64,000 nt of DNA from Dipteris shenzhenensis (lineage: Eukaryota > Polypodiophyta > Polypodiopsida > Gleicheniales): NCBI GenBank assembly GCA_047967505.1, contig CM106539.1. The stretch is one strand, 5' to 3'. Made by a program: the position numbers and the translations under genes. The notes beneath the pieces were generated by a model that was not told where the DNA came from, ran no database searches, and was given only the letters and a program-made list of their open reading frames with translations. Below are positions 37,518 through 49,130 of this stretch, piece after piece (positions within the stretch are counted from its first letter, which is position 1; each line of letters starts with the position of its first letter).

Positions 37518-38563
37518 GACGGAGTGAGAGGATGGAATTGGGTGGAGGGGAGAGAGGGGGTGGGAATGAATGAGGGAGATGGAGAGAATGGGAGGGAAAC
37601 ATTGTGAGTATGAGAATGGAAAGAGGTTGGAGGAAGGGGGTGACGGAAAAAGTGAGGGGGTGGGATGGAAAGATGGGATGAGGAAAGGAGGGGGCGGGGG
37701 GTAATGGATGAAAAAAGGGGTGGTGCCTAAGAGGAAATGAATGAAAAAAAGAGGGAGAAGGTGGAAGAAATGGAAGGTAACCAAAAAAACAAAACTTGAT
37801 GGACTTTTTACAATGATGGAAATCTTGTTAGAGGAGGAAGTCACCTTCAATCGCTTTCCAAAAACTTTCTCGATGTTTCAAGATGATTCTGGAAGACAAT
37901 GGGCGGTGGGTGGATAGCTAGGTCATTGCTGTTGCTAGAAGGGCTTGTTGATGATAGCTTGACACATGAGGATGGGAGTAAGGTGGTGTTCGATGTAGTG
38001 GGAGGAGCAACTTGCGTGGGCTTGAGAATTTTGAAGAGGAGGGAGGATAGATGTGGAAGAAGAAGAATGAGGGGGGTGAGAGCCATTTTATAAGAGAGGA
38101 GGTGGGAGGTATAGATTTAGTCAAAACTTCTGGACCTTTGAATTTGCCCACATTTGGATAGAAGGATATTTGAATGTTTCAAATCCCCGTTTTGTGGATA
38201 GAAGTTAGGTGCACTTACGACCTCCAACATTCCATTTCCAATAATCTCTCATGGGTATATCGAATCACTCTTCTATAAAAAGGAGAAATGTTTAAAATTT
38301 TGAGCTCTACACATTGGTACCCATGTTATGGCCTAATATGTTCTTCAAGTGGTGGTTTTTTAAGAAACATAAAATTCTTAAGTTGATAACCAAAGGTTTT
38401 AACTAAGGATTACTATTTTTGGCTAGAGTTGGAAATATTGTAGCTCTCTTAGCCTTTGAGTGATATGACAATAATAGTTTTCATGAAGTTTGTTCATTTT
38501 GTGCAGACTTACGCATATCTTCTTTAACATAAGACACTAGTCTCCGCAGCAATGGTGCCAAAA
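33964..38563 (-). mobile_element. Ty3/gypsy retrotransposon gypsy-A, degraded, 3'-truncated
   Basis: Minus-strand order. A PBS-like site near 38541-38560 resembling the complement of a tRNA-Asp primer site; a GA/CT-rich leader; gag with a partial knuckle at 36920-36970 (WCGLYMGNHLTNEC); a clear CYTCQGPHQVSKCP at 36440-36480 followed by a second, degenerate FKCQGPH copy; RT near 34930-35500 (KKNGKIRVCVDMK, FGLTNALATFQ, then SLDDLCIY where the family has a DD box, then QGVILGHVVSKNGI); RNase H end at 34246-34455 (LLEFDFTIVIGKGHTHFMVDHMSR); and an integrase start near 34120-34220 (YQLVANQLYQMGKDGIL). The integrase core and 3' LTR are absent. Stops and frameshifts abound. Confidence 0.85.
37447..37515. 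repeat. Long (GA)n microsatellite
   Basis: A 69-bp uninterrupted GA tract, the longest microsatellite in the window, inside the gypsy-A leader. Confidence 0.97.
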
Positions 38564-39200
38564 TGTTGCCACTTCTCTAGGTCATTGGCAGGGTGTGCAA
38601 GATTTTGAGGCTTTTTGTCACCTACAGATATAATGGTGTCGTCGTCATTGTAGTATATGTGTAGCTTGGGACCTCGGGTCATATTCTGATAAGAGACATA
38701 GGCTTAAGTGTATGAAAGCAGACATTGTGCAGGCTTGCCTGATGGGAACATTAAACAACATGGTTGGGGGAATGAAGACTATTGCCTCCATTAGGGATTC
38801 AAGGAGGTTCAAGGTTAGAAGGAGGATCCAGGGTTCAGAATAGAGTACATGGTGGAGAACTCATCTCCCTTATAGATCTTGGAGGGTAAGGGTTCAGAAA
38901 CTAACCTAGGAGTGTAAGGGTTTAGGATAAGCGTAGGAGTGGGAGAGAAAGATGTTAGAGAAAAGGGATTGGGGGAGAGAGAGGAGAAGGGAGGAGGAGG
39001 GGGGGAGGAGGAGTTGCAAGGTTGGAGAAGGGAGGAGTGGGAGACAAGGGTAGGCCATGCTATTGGATGTGATAGTGCAATGGAGCATGGACACTTGGAG
39101 ACAATTGCATAGAACACCAAAGTTGAATTGAACACAATGCGCCAAAGAGTGTAGGCTTTATTCCATCAGCTTTATTCCATCACGAGATATTTATACAAGT
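38564..39200 (-). mobile_element. Probable 5' LTR of gypsy-A (outer end undetermined)
   Basis: The segment starts with TG four bases outside the PBS-like site. On the minus strand, TATAAAT and two AATAAA signals lie near 39155-39195, plausible as promoter and poly-A region of an LTR. There is no second copy in the window, so length is uncertain; the promoter signals near the given end suggest the LTR extends beyond 39200. Confidence 0.45.
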
Positions 39201-39224
39201 TTGGAGATCTTCTCTCTTTGCATG

Positions 39225-39405
39225 TCAGAATTGTAGGACTTTTTCTCTCTACATGTAAAAACTACATGTAGGACTTACATTTAGAAATTACATGTAAGAA
39301 TCACAAGTAGGAATCGCATGTAGAACTTGCATCTAGAACTTGCATGTAGGAATCACATGTAGGATTCCTAAGAGAGATTCCTAAGAGATTATTCCTAGGC
39401 TCATG
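39225..39405. repeat. Degenerate minisatellite built on 'acatgtaggaatcac'
   Basis: About ten imperfect units of 13-17 bp based on 'tacatgtagga' with variants such as 'gcatgtagaacttgcat' and 'gattcctaagagagattcctaagagatt'. ACATGT and GCATGT are partly palindromic, so the array reads similarly on both strands. Confidence 0.8.
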
Positions 39406-39949
39406 TGAGTACAGGCGGAGCTTTGCAGCTACTCTACACACACATTTTGTGCTAGTTGAGTGCTTGTTGACACAGAGTTAACATGAGACTTCTTAGAACT
39501 TTGTATATCCTATGATCTTCTATTCTAGAGCAAGGTACTCCAAGTAATAGGACCTCTAGAAAACAATAAAAAATTTAGATAGATATTTTTGGTGAAGAGG
39601 GTTGGTAGTAGGATTGGTAGCTATAACCATATTCACCAAAATCAAACAAAAAAATCTCTTGTTTTCTGAATGCCCTCTTGGCCTATATGTGATTGAATTG
39701 GGGACTAATATCTGTTTTTGTTGAGCTCCTTAAGCGTTGTCCTTAATTATACTTTTCAATATGTGAATCATAATCTATCTTAGGGTTTGTATTAATGCTA
39801 CCAGGGCATTCCTCAATTCCTTAATGGGGTGCTACTAGGAGTCTCATCTGCCTTTATAAGGTCTGATTGTGATTTCTAAGTTCTTGACCGGTTTTGTGAA
39901 TTTTGTAATGAGAAGGGACCAGATCTAGGCTCAATTATGGCAATGCCTC
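39406..39949. other. Unassigned stretch
   Basis: No coding or RNA features recognised. It may be part of the protease region following the gag of gypsy-B on the minus strand. Confidence 0.35.
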
Positions 39950-41100
39950 TCTAAAATAAAGTCATGGGTACCTCCATCATAATCAAAACAACAACTTTCT
40001 TTCCATTGATAAAACCATGATAATAATAATTACCTTCACCTTCAGAGTAGGCTCTTATCGTATTAGCCTCTTGATTGGCTACCATTTCCTTAATCATATG
40101 TCTCTTTGCAATCTGAGTCTTCTTTCTTTCTAGATAATTGGTTGCTACATGCCCCTCCTTATTGCAATTGTAGAACTTTATCACTTTCTTTTTTTCTCAC
40201 CATTGATCTTTGATGGAAAATCTATTTTTTGAGAAACAAGACCAATTTTAGGTTTGAATAAAGAATTTCTACCAAACTTTTTGTTTTTATGAAATGGTAT
40301 GGACTGGTCTAGATCCTTCTCTCTTTTGGAACACCATTCTTTTGCTCATAGTTCATAGCAATCGATACAGCTTAAATTGAGAGAATGTGGGTGGAACATA
40401 TGGATCTCCACCCTAAGCTTTGACCCGACTATACTTTCTCTTTGATCTCTTTCACTCAATCTCTCTAAGGATTGTAATTGAAGTAAAGTCTACCAAAATC
40501 TATCCGCGTGTATGGAGACTCTCTCTTTCTCAAATTGCCTAAAGATATCCCACTATTGCCTAGCCCTTGCTTTGAATTGTGCTGGCAAAATTTATTCCTT
40601 TATGAGCTTTTGGAAAGACTTATGGGCATCTAACTGTCTTTGACTTTGCTTCATGACATTCTACCAAAGTGCAGCACTCTCTACCAAATGGTTAGCAGCT
40701 CATTTGATTTTATCTTTTTTAGAGAATCGCTCCACTAGAAAGTAATTATCTGGCTCACTAACCCACCATGATAGGGCAGTGTGTGCATCTTTCTCTCCAT
40801 CAAATTTTTGGAATGTGAAAGCTTTTCTACTTATTTTGTTCCCTTTTCCATAATTTTGTGTATTAAGTGTGGCTCTAATCGTTTTACAAATACACTCATC
40901 TTTGAAGTTAGAATTGAATGAATGCCTCTTTATTTTCTTACTCTTAACTTCCCTCTTGTGTGCTCACATTCATGTGCCAATTGTGCTTGAAGTGCCTCTA
41001 ATTGCTCTTCGATCTTGCAAATGAGAGATTTTTATGCATTTTGAGTGTATGGGAAAGAGACAAATAGTGAACGATACTTTGCCAATACTTTTTAGCATAT
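39950..41100 (-). pseudogene. Ty3/gypsy-type gag remnant (gypsy-B)
   Basis: On the minus strand, a gag fold can be followed: FQKFDGEKDAHTALSWW near 40760-40820, AANHLVESAALW near 40680-40710, then FKARARQ.WDIFRQFEKE near 40545-40590. These match the 'F.G..D...W' and 'A...L...A..W' pattern of retrotransposon gag proteins. A zinc knuckle near 40130-40175 reads FYNCNKEGHVATNY, where both outer Cys are replaced by aromatic residues, so it could no longer bind zinc. A tract with coiled-coil potential (IEEQLEALQAQLAHECEH) precedes it near 40960-41020. Several stops are present. Confidence 0.68.
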
Positions 41101-41214
41101 TGTCCTCTATGGTATATCTTTTATAAGTATGGTATTCCTAGCTATCAAGTCATCTATCACCTCAAGTTTAATCACAGTAGCCTTAATCCAAAGGCTCCAT
41201 ACTTGACATGAGGC

Positions 41215-41810
41215 CCCTAATTCTTTATAGTGTTAAAACTCTCTTGTTGATTCTATCCCCATACAAAAGGTACTCTACTTGAGATTAGCTTAGTCAAAGG
41301 CTTTCCATTAACAAATAGACTAGCTTTCCTCAAAATATTGAACACTTTTCTTAAGGGTTCCTCATGCTTAGCAATACATTTGTTCTAGATAAGAATATTG
41401 ACAATAAAATGTACTACAAACTTTCAAAAATATGGGCATAATGAGTCATTCATAAGCGTGAAAAATGTAGCCAATAAGCCCAAATGGCATTACCAAAAAA
41501 CTCATAATGTTTAAACCTACTCCTGAAATTAGGCCAAATGGCACTACCAAAAAACTCATAAAACCCACTCTTGAAATTAGTTTATACACATCCTCGCCTC
41601 TAATCGAGATTTATAATTTATCTCGTTGAATGTTACGACTCCTTAGAATGTGTCTAACAAATCATCAATCCAAGACATTTGGTACCCATGCTTCATATTG
41701 ATATTGTTCAATACTCTATAATATATACGGAAACAAAAGGTAAATTTGGCCTATGGCCATATAATGTGTGCCATGCAACACCTCGATTCCTATCGTCATT
41801 AGTTCCATCA
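41215..41810 (-). pseudogene. Ty3/gypsy reverse-transcriptase remnant
   Basis: The minus strand shows GFMSFLVVPFGL near 41530-41570, equivalent to the family 'EFLVMPFGL' block, followed by a duplicated SFLVMPFGL. Then FVVHFIVNILI near 41385-41420 stands where the catalytic 'F[IL]DDILIY' box should be (both Asp lost), followed by HEEPLRKVFNILRKASLFVN, equivalent to 'EEH..HL..V...LR...LY'. The enzyme would be inactive. It lies upstream of the gag remnant on the same strand, the reverse of normal element order, so the two come from different copies or a rearrangement. Confidence 0.7.
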
Positions 41811-43079
41811 CCTGTACTCAAGTTGCAATCACATTAGTAATGTTAAATTGAGTAATTAATCAAATCAATCAATCCTAATACAATTGTGCTCAATGTATAA
41901 TAAGCACGTAAAACATGAATAACACTAGTGACATCAGTATTCACATGGAATCACCCATAGTGCCAACCATCTAGCATGGCCAAAAAACATAATTTCAGTT
42001 AGGAATCCCCAAGTAAACCAAAGGCATCCACTAGAACCCCCACCACATCTGGTGTGGTTCCATGGTATACTTTGCAATAGTTAACACAACTATAATCGAA
42101 AATAATATCTGTGGCAATTAATGTAGGAAATATAATCTTTGTAACAATAAGGGACAAAGGATGGATGCGTTGGAAATTCCCGTATGGATAAGAGGGACTT
42201 GAGGACCCAGGAATAGACTAGTGGGCTTGGAAACTTTGACAAGCCAACCAAGGAGACATCATTAAATGGTAGACACTGTTCCTAAAAGAAGATGATTCCT
42301 TAGCCTCTTTTGAAGATGAGAACAATTAGCTTAATTTCTCTTCAATGATGGCCCCTAGCCTTAGAGGCCAGAGATAGATGCAAAGGGAATTTCACAATGT
42401 TGCTTCAAATGCAAAAGGTATTGCATGAAGTCTCCTCGCCAAGAATTGAAGCTAACAAATATCCATTATGTGATAGTAGACACACACCATTCAAGAACAA
42501 AATTATAGGAAAACTTGTGGGATGCACTTCACAAATCTCACCATACATTTAGGATGATTGAGGGCTTGAGAAAGATAAAGAATTGCACATGTGGTATGTG
42601 TATGTTCTATGAGGGCTTCATAACGATTCCTGACCCCAATAAGGGTTAAAATTACTCTAAAATGTGCAAATCTTGACCATAGATCAAGGTTACTATAACT
42701 ATCAAAACAATGGAAAGTAGTAGTTTTGACCATCAAATTCTAGGCTATCACCTTACGTGCTAGCTTGATAAGATATACTAACTAGCTAGCTAAATTGTTG
42801 TACTAATCGATGAGTCATCTAGTCCAACGAGACTAACTATTCATTGGCATGTAATTGAACTACTAGTTGGGACGTAATTGAGTTTGTTTGGTTATCCCAA
42901 AACCAAATTGTGGGCTCCTAATAACTGGTGGGCTAATTAATAAGTTAGCTTCCAACCAAAATTCACTTATAAAAGAATGCACACCCCGTTGAGTTGGAAG
43001 ACACTCCACCCATGTGAGTGCACCTAGATGCTACCAATGAGGGAACCCCTCTTTCATGATTGTACATGCCCCTTCCTTT
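41811..43079. other. Unassigned stretch
   Basis: AT-rich, with no long frames and no recognised domains. The motif 'ctagcta' and small near-repeats occur around 42770-42800. No RNA gene was seen. Confidence 0.45.
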
Positions 43080-43511
43080 GACATATCTATGAGTTGCCAT
43101 AAACACACGTGTCCCCCATAACCTCTTCTTCATGGGCAACCCCTTCTTTCACCATGAGACTTCATGCTTGCAGGTTCTTTTGGAGCTTGGAAAGTACCAA
43201 AAAGTTGGGGAAAGATGCTCCTATGACATATCTATGAGTTGCCACAAGCACACATGTCCCCCATAACCACTTCTTCATGGGCAACCCCTTCTTTCACCAT
43301 GAGACTTCATGTTTGCAGGTTTTGTTGGAGCTTGGAAAGTACCAAAAAATGGAGGAAAGATGCTCCTATGTCATACCTATGAGTTGCCACAAGCACACAT
43401 GTCCCCCATTACCTCTTCTTCATGGGCAACCCCTTCTTTCACCATGAGACTTCATGTTTGCAGGTTATGTTGGAACTTGGCAAGTACTAAAAAGTTAGGG
43501 AAATATGCTCC
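43080..43511. repeat. Tandem triplication, 145-bp unit
   Basis: Three copies start at 43080, 43225 and 43370, each running from 'gacatatctatgagttgcc' (third 'gtcatacctatgagttgcc') to 'ggaaagatgctcc'. They are highly similar. A short frame crosses the copies but has no recognisable product. Confidence 0.96.
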
Positions 43512-46500
43512 CTCAAATTAGCCCCTCTTCCTAGTCTCTCTCTCCATCTTTTCCATGCCTTAGGAATAAGAAATGGATGACTTTTGGATGGCATCTTCCT
43601 CAAGATACAAGGTTTTGTGTGTTTTCTTGATTTTTACTCTATGTCGAGTATTGCAAGTTCAGTCGTCGTGTAGATCTCATTAAAAAAATGAATTCTCTTG
43701 CATTGTCTTTGTCTAGGAGATACTTTTTCTCTTAGAGGTAGGATGGATAAGAAACTATTCAAAAAAGGATAAAGGCTTTCCCTTATGTTTTCATGTCATT
43801 CGCATGTTGAAAATACTTTTGATTATAGATGATCATCTAATAGATATTATGATAGTCCTTTCCCTTGGTGTGCTTCTTCCTTGGATTATAGGAAGTATAA
43901 GACATGGATGATGGATGATGGAATGCACAACCATGCAAGATCATGCAAAACTCATTGGTATCACCTTGATGGTTGATCAAGGTCTCCAATTGGATGTATC
44001 TTAGGTAAGTGATAAAGTCCCTTAGGGTGGGGTCCCACGATTTGGGCTCATATTTTGCACCATGCGTAATTATATTGTTTGCATGTGCTTTGTGAGTTCC
44101 TTCTATGTTTTACAATTCAATTCCATGAAATCTTTCCTTATCGCCATATAAGCCATTTGTTGAATTGTTATCTTAAGGAGGTAATGCCAAGTGTTTCAAT
44201 TATTATGTACATGGGAGCATTGCCATATGCATACGCACATGATGAAACACTACCCATGCATAACACTAACAAAGTGTGTGATTATGACTATGAATGCTTC
44301 ACCAAGTAATAACCTTATGAATAAATGAATTATGCATATTCATGGATAATTCATATAAAGCCATATGGGTTAAGTATTAAGAACTAGGGTTGGATTAACA
44401 TGCACGTCTTACTCTTGTTGGTAACAACATGAGGCCCAAGGTGTTGAGTTCTCTTAGTATGCCAAGCCCTATGAGTGATGTAGAAGACCCACATATGTGC
44501 TTAATGTTCTTTGGGTACCAAGAGACGAGCTAGGTACCTGAAAGTCACATGGAGATAGATTCCAAAGGTGAAGTAACTAGGTATTGAGTTCTCTTAGTAT
44601 GCCAAACCCTATGAGTGATGTAGAAAACCCTCATATGTGCTTGATGTTCTTTGGGTACCAAGAGACGAAGGCACCAATAGACGTAGAGAGGATTGGTCAC
44701 TCGTAGACTCCACAAACTCCGTCTTCCTCATATGTGAGCAATATATATTTCCCATGCAGGAGGTAAAGAAAGAGAAGAAGGCTAAAATTGCAAAGGCCAG
44801 AGAAAGAGGAGCAAAGGCCAGAGAAAGAGATGTGTCGGTCTGGTTCAAGCTCGGGCTATTGTAGATGAGCATAAATATGCAAAAGAAGAACAAAGGCTTG
44901 GGAGGTTTATTGAGCCCAAGTCGATTAATCCTCAACATTAGTGTTCCAACAATGTAGCAAAGTCGGGACCTTAGGCATCGCCTTACCCCTTCATAGTGGA
45001 CCATGGGTGTGTGAGTGGATGGGTGGGTGTTAAAAAAAAAACAATGTAGCAAAGTCTTGCATGTTGTACATGAATTAGAAAGGAAATCCATTCTGAGGTG
45101 TTTTATTTTGAGAGCCGGCTTTTTGCGTAGGCACTTATACTGAAAACAGTGTTAGCACTACCTCCTTCGAGATCTTTTGTGAATTTCCAAGTATAATTTT
45201 CTTTAAATTTAATTAGATTTTGTGTTTCAAATTTCTCTTTTGCATCCAAAAGCACTTGCTGTATTAGGAGGGAGTGCTCGTGCGCACTCGTGAAGTCTCG
45301 AGACTCACTGTGAGCCAGTTACCCCATCCTTGGGAAAGTACCTCCATCCTATAAGACACTTTGAACTCTAATGCACTCTCGGGGGTACTTTCTAAAGGAA
45401 ACGTCACGACCTTTATATTTGAATCGAATACTTTCTTTGGAGAATCTCAATGTCAATATTCTTTGTTACAAAATTGTTACCTTGGATGGATTCCGATTTC
45501 TGTCATCAGAAACAACGGGATCAAGATGTGCGACAACGTCAGATGCCGACTTACTGCACTGTTTTTGGCTCATGCATACGCAGCTTTTCAATTCTGGAGG
45601 TTCACAAATGAGAACCGTGAAATTTCAGGACCAAGGTGCTTGCTTTACGACTCGGATTGGAATTTGAAACAGATTTCAAGATGATTGATGCATAAACTTT
45701 TGGCGTCCAATCAAAGCTTCGTACCTTTGATTGCGGAACGCCTCTGTTCTTGTGAATCTAACATCATTTTCGGTGAAGATTAATCGTCTCTTCGATCCTT
45801 ACTTTTTGCGCATCAGTGAAGACTAATCATCTATTCGATCCTTTTTGCATCCCACTTCCAGTGAAGAATCCTCTCTTCGACCTCCTTACATTTGCACCTC
45901 GCATCTGTTCTTTTGCATCTAACATCAATTCCAATGAAGATTAATCCTTTCTTCCACCGTTTCGCACCTCGCATCTCGTAAAATCGTTGCCACAATCTAG
46001 TCGCTCCACCTCTGCCTTCTTCTCGCCACTTGACATCTTCCCTTCCAACACCTGTTCACTTCTAGCCTTTCCCGATTCTTCTGTTTCCTACGTACTTATT
46101 CATTTATCTTACAATTCTACTATAGCCGTGACTCTTAAATCCAACCTACTCTTTAAATTTGCTCTTTACACATACCCAAGGGTGCCCACCCAAAAACATT
46201 CATGGCGGCTTGGAATGGACACCCCCATTACACATAGCCGCCCATTGTGATATCATTAAAAATGGGTGCCCACGGAAGGGCACCTTTTTTTCACACCCTC
46301 AAGTACAAACCTCTTTTGAAAAAATGAGGGCCAAATGGTTGTGGAGTTGAGGGACCCAAATCATGATGGTGATTGGCTAAATTCAGCCTTGCCCATCGGT
46401 GAACTACCAAGCTTGGCTGCCCAAGGAAGGCCTTCGTCAAGGCATGAGGTGGACTCCACCTTGGATTAAAAGGTCTAAAGTTGGATATTATAGAAGCTTA

Positions 46501-46600
46501 AATTGTGGCTTTTTATTGGTCCAGAAGACCGCCCAACTGAGTTTGGTGTGTATATAGCCTCACTTTTTGAATGGACCGCCAACTGAGTTTGGTGTGTAAA
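43512..46600. other. Unassigned region with small repeats
   Basis: Contains a diverged duplication with 141-bp period (44439-44529 and 44580-44669; 'gagttctcttagtatgccaa' and 'ttctttgggtaccaagagacga'). A set of about four degenerate units on 'tgaagattaatc...cttcgatcc' covers 45757-45985. The plus-strand frame 45361-45684 (107 codons; the first codon is TTG, so no true start) has ordinary protein-like composition but no recognised domain. Confidence 0.4.
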
Positions 46601-46610
46601 TAGCCTCACT

Positions 46611-46808
46611 CTTTAAATCCATTCAGAGTGTTTCCAAATGCTTCAACGATAAGCCTTGTATCATTAAACGCTAGTTGGCATAACATATAGTCTTGTATCA
46701 TTAAACGCTCGCGTCGCAAGCCAGCTGATTTTACATAAGCGGCGCTAGCGTTTGAGGATGCAAGGCTTATCGTTGACGCGTTTGGCGAAACTCTCATTTG
46801 GATTCCTC
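46611..46808. repeat. Imperfect foldback (inverted repeat) with about 64-bp arms
   Basis: The left arm (about 46611-46674) and the reverse complement of the right arm (46745-46808) match with scattered mismatches. They include a perfect 15-bp core CAACGATAAGCCTTG at 46643-46657 and its complement CAAGGCTTATCGTTG at 46760-46774. The loop is 70 bp and repeats part of the arm ('cttgtatcattaaacgct'). No flanking target duplication was identified. It could be a foldback transposon or MITE, or a transcribed hairpin of small-RNA precursor type. Confidence 0.78.
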
Positions 46809-46995
46809 GCTTGGGCGTGATGTCGTAAGGCCGATCCTTTAAACGGGAACCCATTTTCTAAATTATTTATAGAGCAAGGCCGATCCTTTAAACGGGAACC
46901 TCGTTTTGTAAATTCTTTATAATGCAATAAAATAATAGATGAGGTTTGAGATGACGTTGGTAATGTCGCAAGGTCGATCTCTTAAAAGGGAATCC
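46809..46995. repeat. Three degenerate tandem units with 'aaggccgatcctttaaacgggaa'
   Basis: The unit 'caaggccgatcctttaaacgggaaccc.ttttctaaattatttata' occurs near 46829, 46876 and 46969 (last copy diverged: 'caaggtcgatctcttaaaagggaatcc'). Just left, 'ccgcc(c)aactgagtttggtgtgt.tatagcctcact' is duplicated at about 46530-46613. These repeats flank the foldback. Confidence 0.8.
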
Positions 46996-48040
46996 ATTTT
47001 GCAAATTACTTTCATAGTAGTAAAATTATCAGTTTTTTGGGTGATGAAAAAATGAATTAAAAGACTGTCACAATTTCTACCTCCTAAATCAGTCCACGCT
47101 CACGAACTCCAGAAAGAGCATCAATAAGAACAAGGGATTTGAGACTTGATATATTTGGTCTTTGACAGGAGAAGGGGGGATACATCTCTGTATGAAAGTT
47201 GTGATTCTGAACGAGCATTGCTTTGTTTGTGATTCCTTGTGCTCTTTCTCTTTTACAGAAGTCAACTGCCACCTAGTATTTGGATCTAGACTCATGAAAG
47301 ACTCTTCCAAGAACAAAATGTTTTTAAAGCTTATAAAAGAACAACAACGTGGTGAGCTTTTGAAGGGAAAATGAGCAGTGGCTTGTTGCCCTATGGTATT
47401 GCAGTAGTCTGATATCATGGAGGGGATGGCGAGCAATTGTAAGCACCTGGCAACTCAGCAACCTCAAGAGTTTCATTAACTCGTTTTTTTGTTTTGGTCT
47501 TTGTTGTTGCTTCATTATGCACAGGGCTCTATTGTATCGATCAGTCATAAGTTCTTTTAGCATGTGTGATAGTGCACCTCACATGCTTTTCATCAAGGCA
47601 CTCTCTGACAGACTCTTTATGCGTTCTGGTCAAGCAGCAGCAAAAAGACCAGTAATGTGTGAATAATATTGAAATGAAGCGATTGTACTTGCTGGCAACA
47701 TGTTTTTTACGTTGCTACTTTCATTGATTTTGACTTTCTGAATCAAATAGGTGCTCTGTGTTTTCTCTAATCGACTCAAATTGGATAGGTTTTCTTGGGA
47801 GTTCTCAACACCTTTTTATATATGATATATTTCCTGTATCATATGAATGTGGGTCATGCGCTAAAGGAAAGGTTGTTTGAATTTTCTTATGAGGCTTGTG
47901 GATTCTTTCAATCCATGCAGGCTTCCGATTAAACACATTAGAATGGCATCAGGAGACTTGTGAGATTGAGTGCTGTCTTACTGTTGCTCCACTGTTTTGA
48001 CGAGTTTCATATTTGAAATATTTCCAGCATGGATGCATAA
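46996..48040. other. Unassigned stretch upstream of the putative gene fragment
   Basis: Contains possible splice signals, such as a TTTGACAG acceptor near 47162-47169 that opens a plus frame (47162-47374) without recognised domain. It may hold 5' exons of the unrecognised gene, but I cannot define them. Confidence 0.3.
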
Positions 48041-48047
48041 CACCGGA

Positions 48048-48898
48048 GCGATCTGGAATCGCTTCATATTGCAGCGTCTGCTACAACAGGAGGATGGAAG
48101 GGTGTAACTTTTAGTTCAGATAGAAGCCTTGCAAGGGTAACATTCTGTACAGAGGATAAAGATCACATGGTTGTACGAAGATTATTGGTCTGTTATGGAA
48201 AGTGCATCAAACTCTTTTTCAGTTCAGAGTAACAACATGTAGAGTGCTGATGTGTGATTTGACAGAACCAGCCAAGAGCAGACCAGAAAAAGCACTGCCA
48301 TGGAAACAAAGTTCTGTCTGCAACCCATAAATGATGTCCATAATTCAAACCCCAAAGACGAGCATACATCCAGGGATACAGATGCTGAAAGATTTCTGCA
48401 GTCAAGCGATAACAGCAGAGGTTCTCGAGAGCAAATGGATATTAGTAAGGTGTCTGAATGTCAGTGTTGTGCACAAGAACACTCCCTGAATTTGGGATTT
48501 GGACTTGAAGATTGTCCCGATTTGATGGAGCCTACAGGAAGGCATGAAAGGTTCGAGAACAAAAGCAACGGCAACTGGCCTATAAACAGGACTAGCCAAG
48601 AAAGTATTGTAGGAAGTACTGACAGTGGCGATCACTGCACTTGCAACGGATTTGGTGGCATCTCTAAAGAGCTAAGCTGTTCGGATTCAATCTCCCCATT
48701 AGATTCTGTAACATGTGGTAAGAGTCATTCCTCTTCTAGTCTTTGTTAAGATGACAATTACATAATACATGCCTAAGCCCATCGGATTCAATCACCCCAG
48801 TGGATTCTGTAACATTTGATAAGAGTCGTTCCTCTTCTAGTCTTTGTGAAGACAACAATCACACAATAAATGCGTATAAATCCTCATGAACTTTTGTT
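48048..48898 (+). pseudogene. Unrecognised plus-strand gene fragment with possible exons
   Basis: Two protein-like open stretches occur. The first, about 48048-48230, reads SDLESLHIAASATTGGWKG and on to FFSSE before a stop, with a possible GTAACA donor near 48138. The second, about 48270-48749, follows an acceptor TTTGACAG and reads FCLQPINDVHNSN, ECQCCAQEHSLNLGFGLED, DSGDHCTCNGFGG and ends SSSSLC. It is Ser/Cys/Asp-rich and without a domain I know. I could not join the two stretches in one phase with confidence. The second ends at a TAA that lies inside a tandem duplication (48681-48881), whose second copy stays open longer. Function unknown. Confidence 0.35.
48681..48881. repeat. Tandem duplication, 101-bp unit, over a coding end
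   Basis: 'tcggattcaatc.cccca.t.gattctgtaaca' occurs at 48681 and again at 48782. In the frame of the upstream fragment, copy one reads SSSSLC then TAA, while copy two reads SSSSLCEDNNHTINAYKSS then TGA: a GAA codon in copy two corresponds to TAA in copy one. Confidence 0.88.
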
Positions 48899-49130
48899 AT
48901 GTGCTATTTCGTGTTTCTGGTTATAACACTGAGTTAGTTTTTCGCATCAATGGAAAAGGAATGAAAAATCAGATCTGCTTCACAAGAATATTTAGATCTC
49001 CATCTCGCACTGTTCACTAGCTGTCATTCATACTTCGACTGAAGCATTCAAAGAAACCTCAATTATTTATGTGACAAACTACAACTATGTTTCGAGTTCC
49101 AATCGACTGTTCAAGCTCTGTAGGGAGAAA

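Noticed and set aside
37278-37850. 190-codon minus-strand frame
   Set aside because: It is mainly Ser/Leu and Pro codons from the GA/CT microsatellite and its flanks; low-complexity artefact.
43080-43511. Possible satellite or CRISPR-like array
   Set aside because: Units are contiguous, 145 bp, with no unique spacers; a simple tandem triplication.
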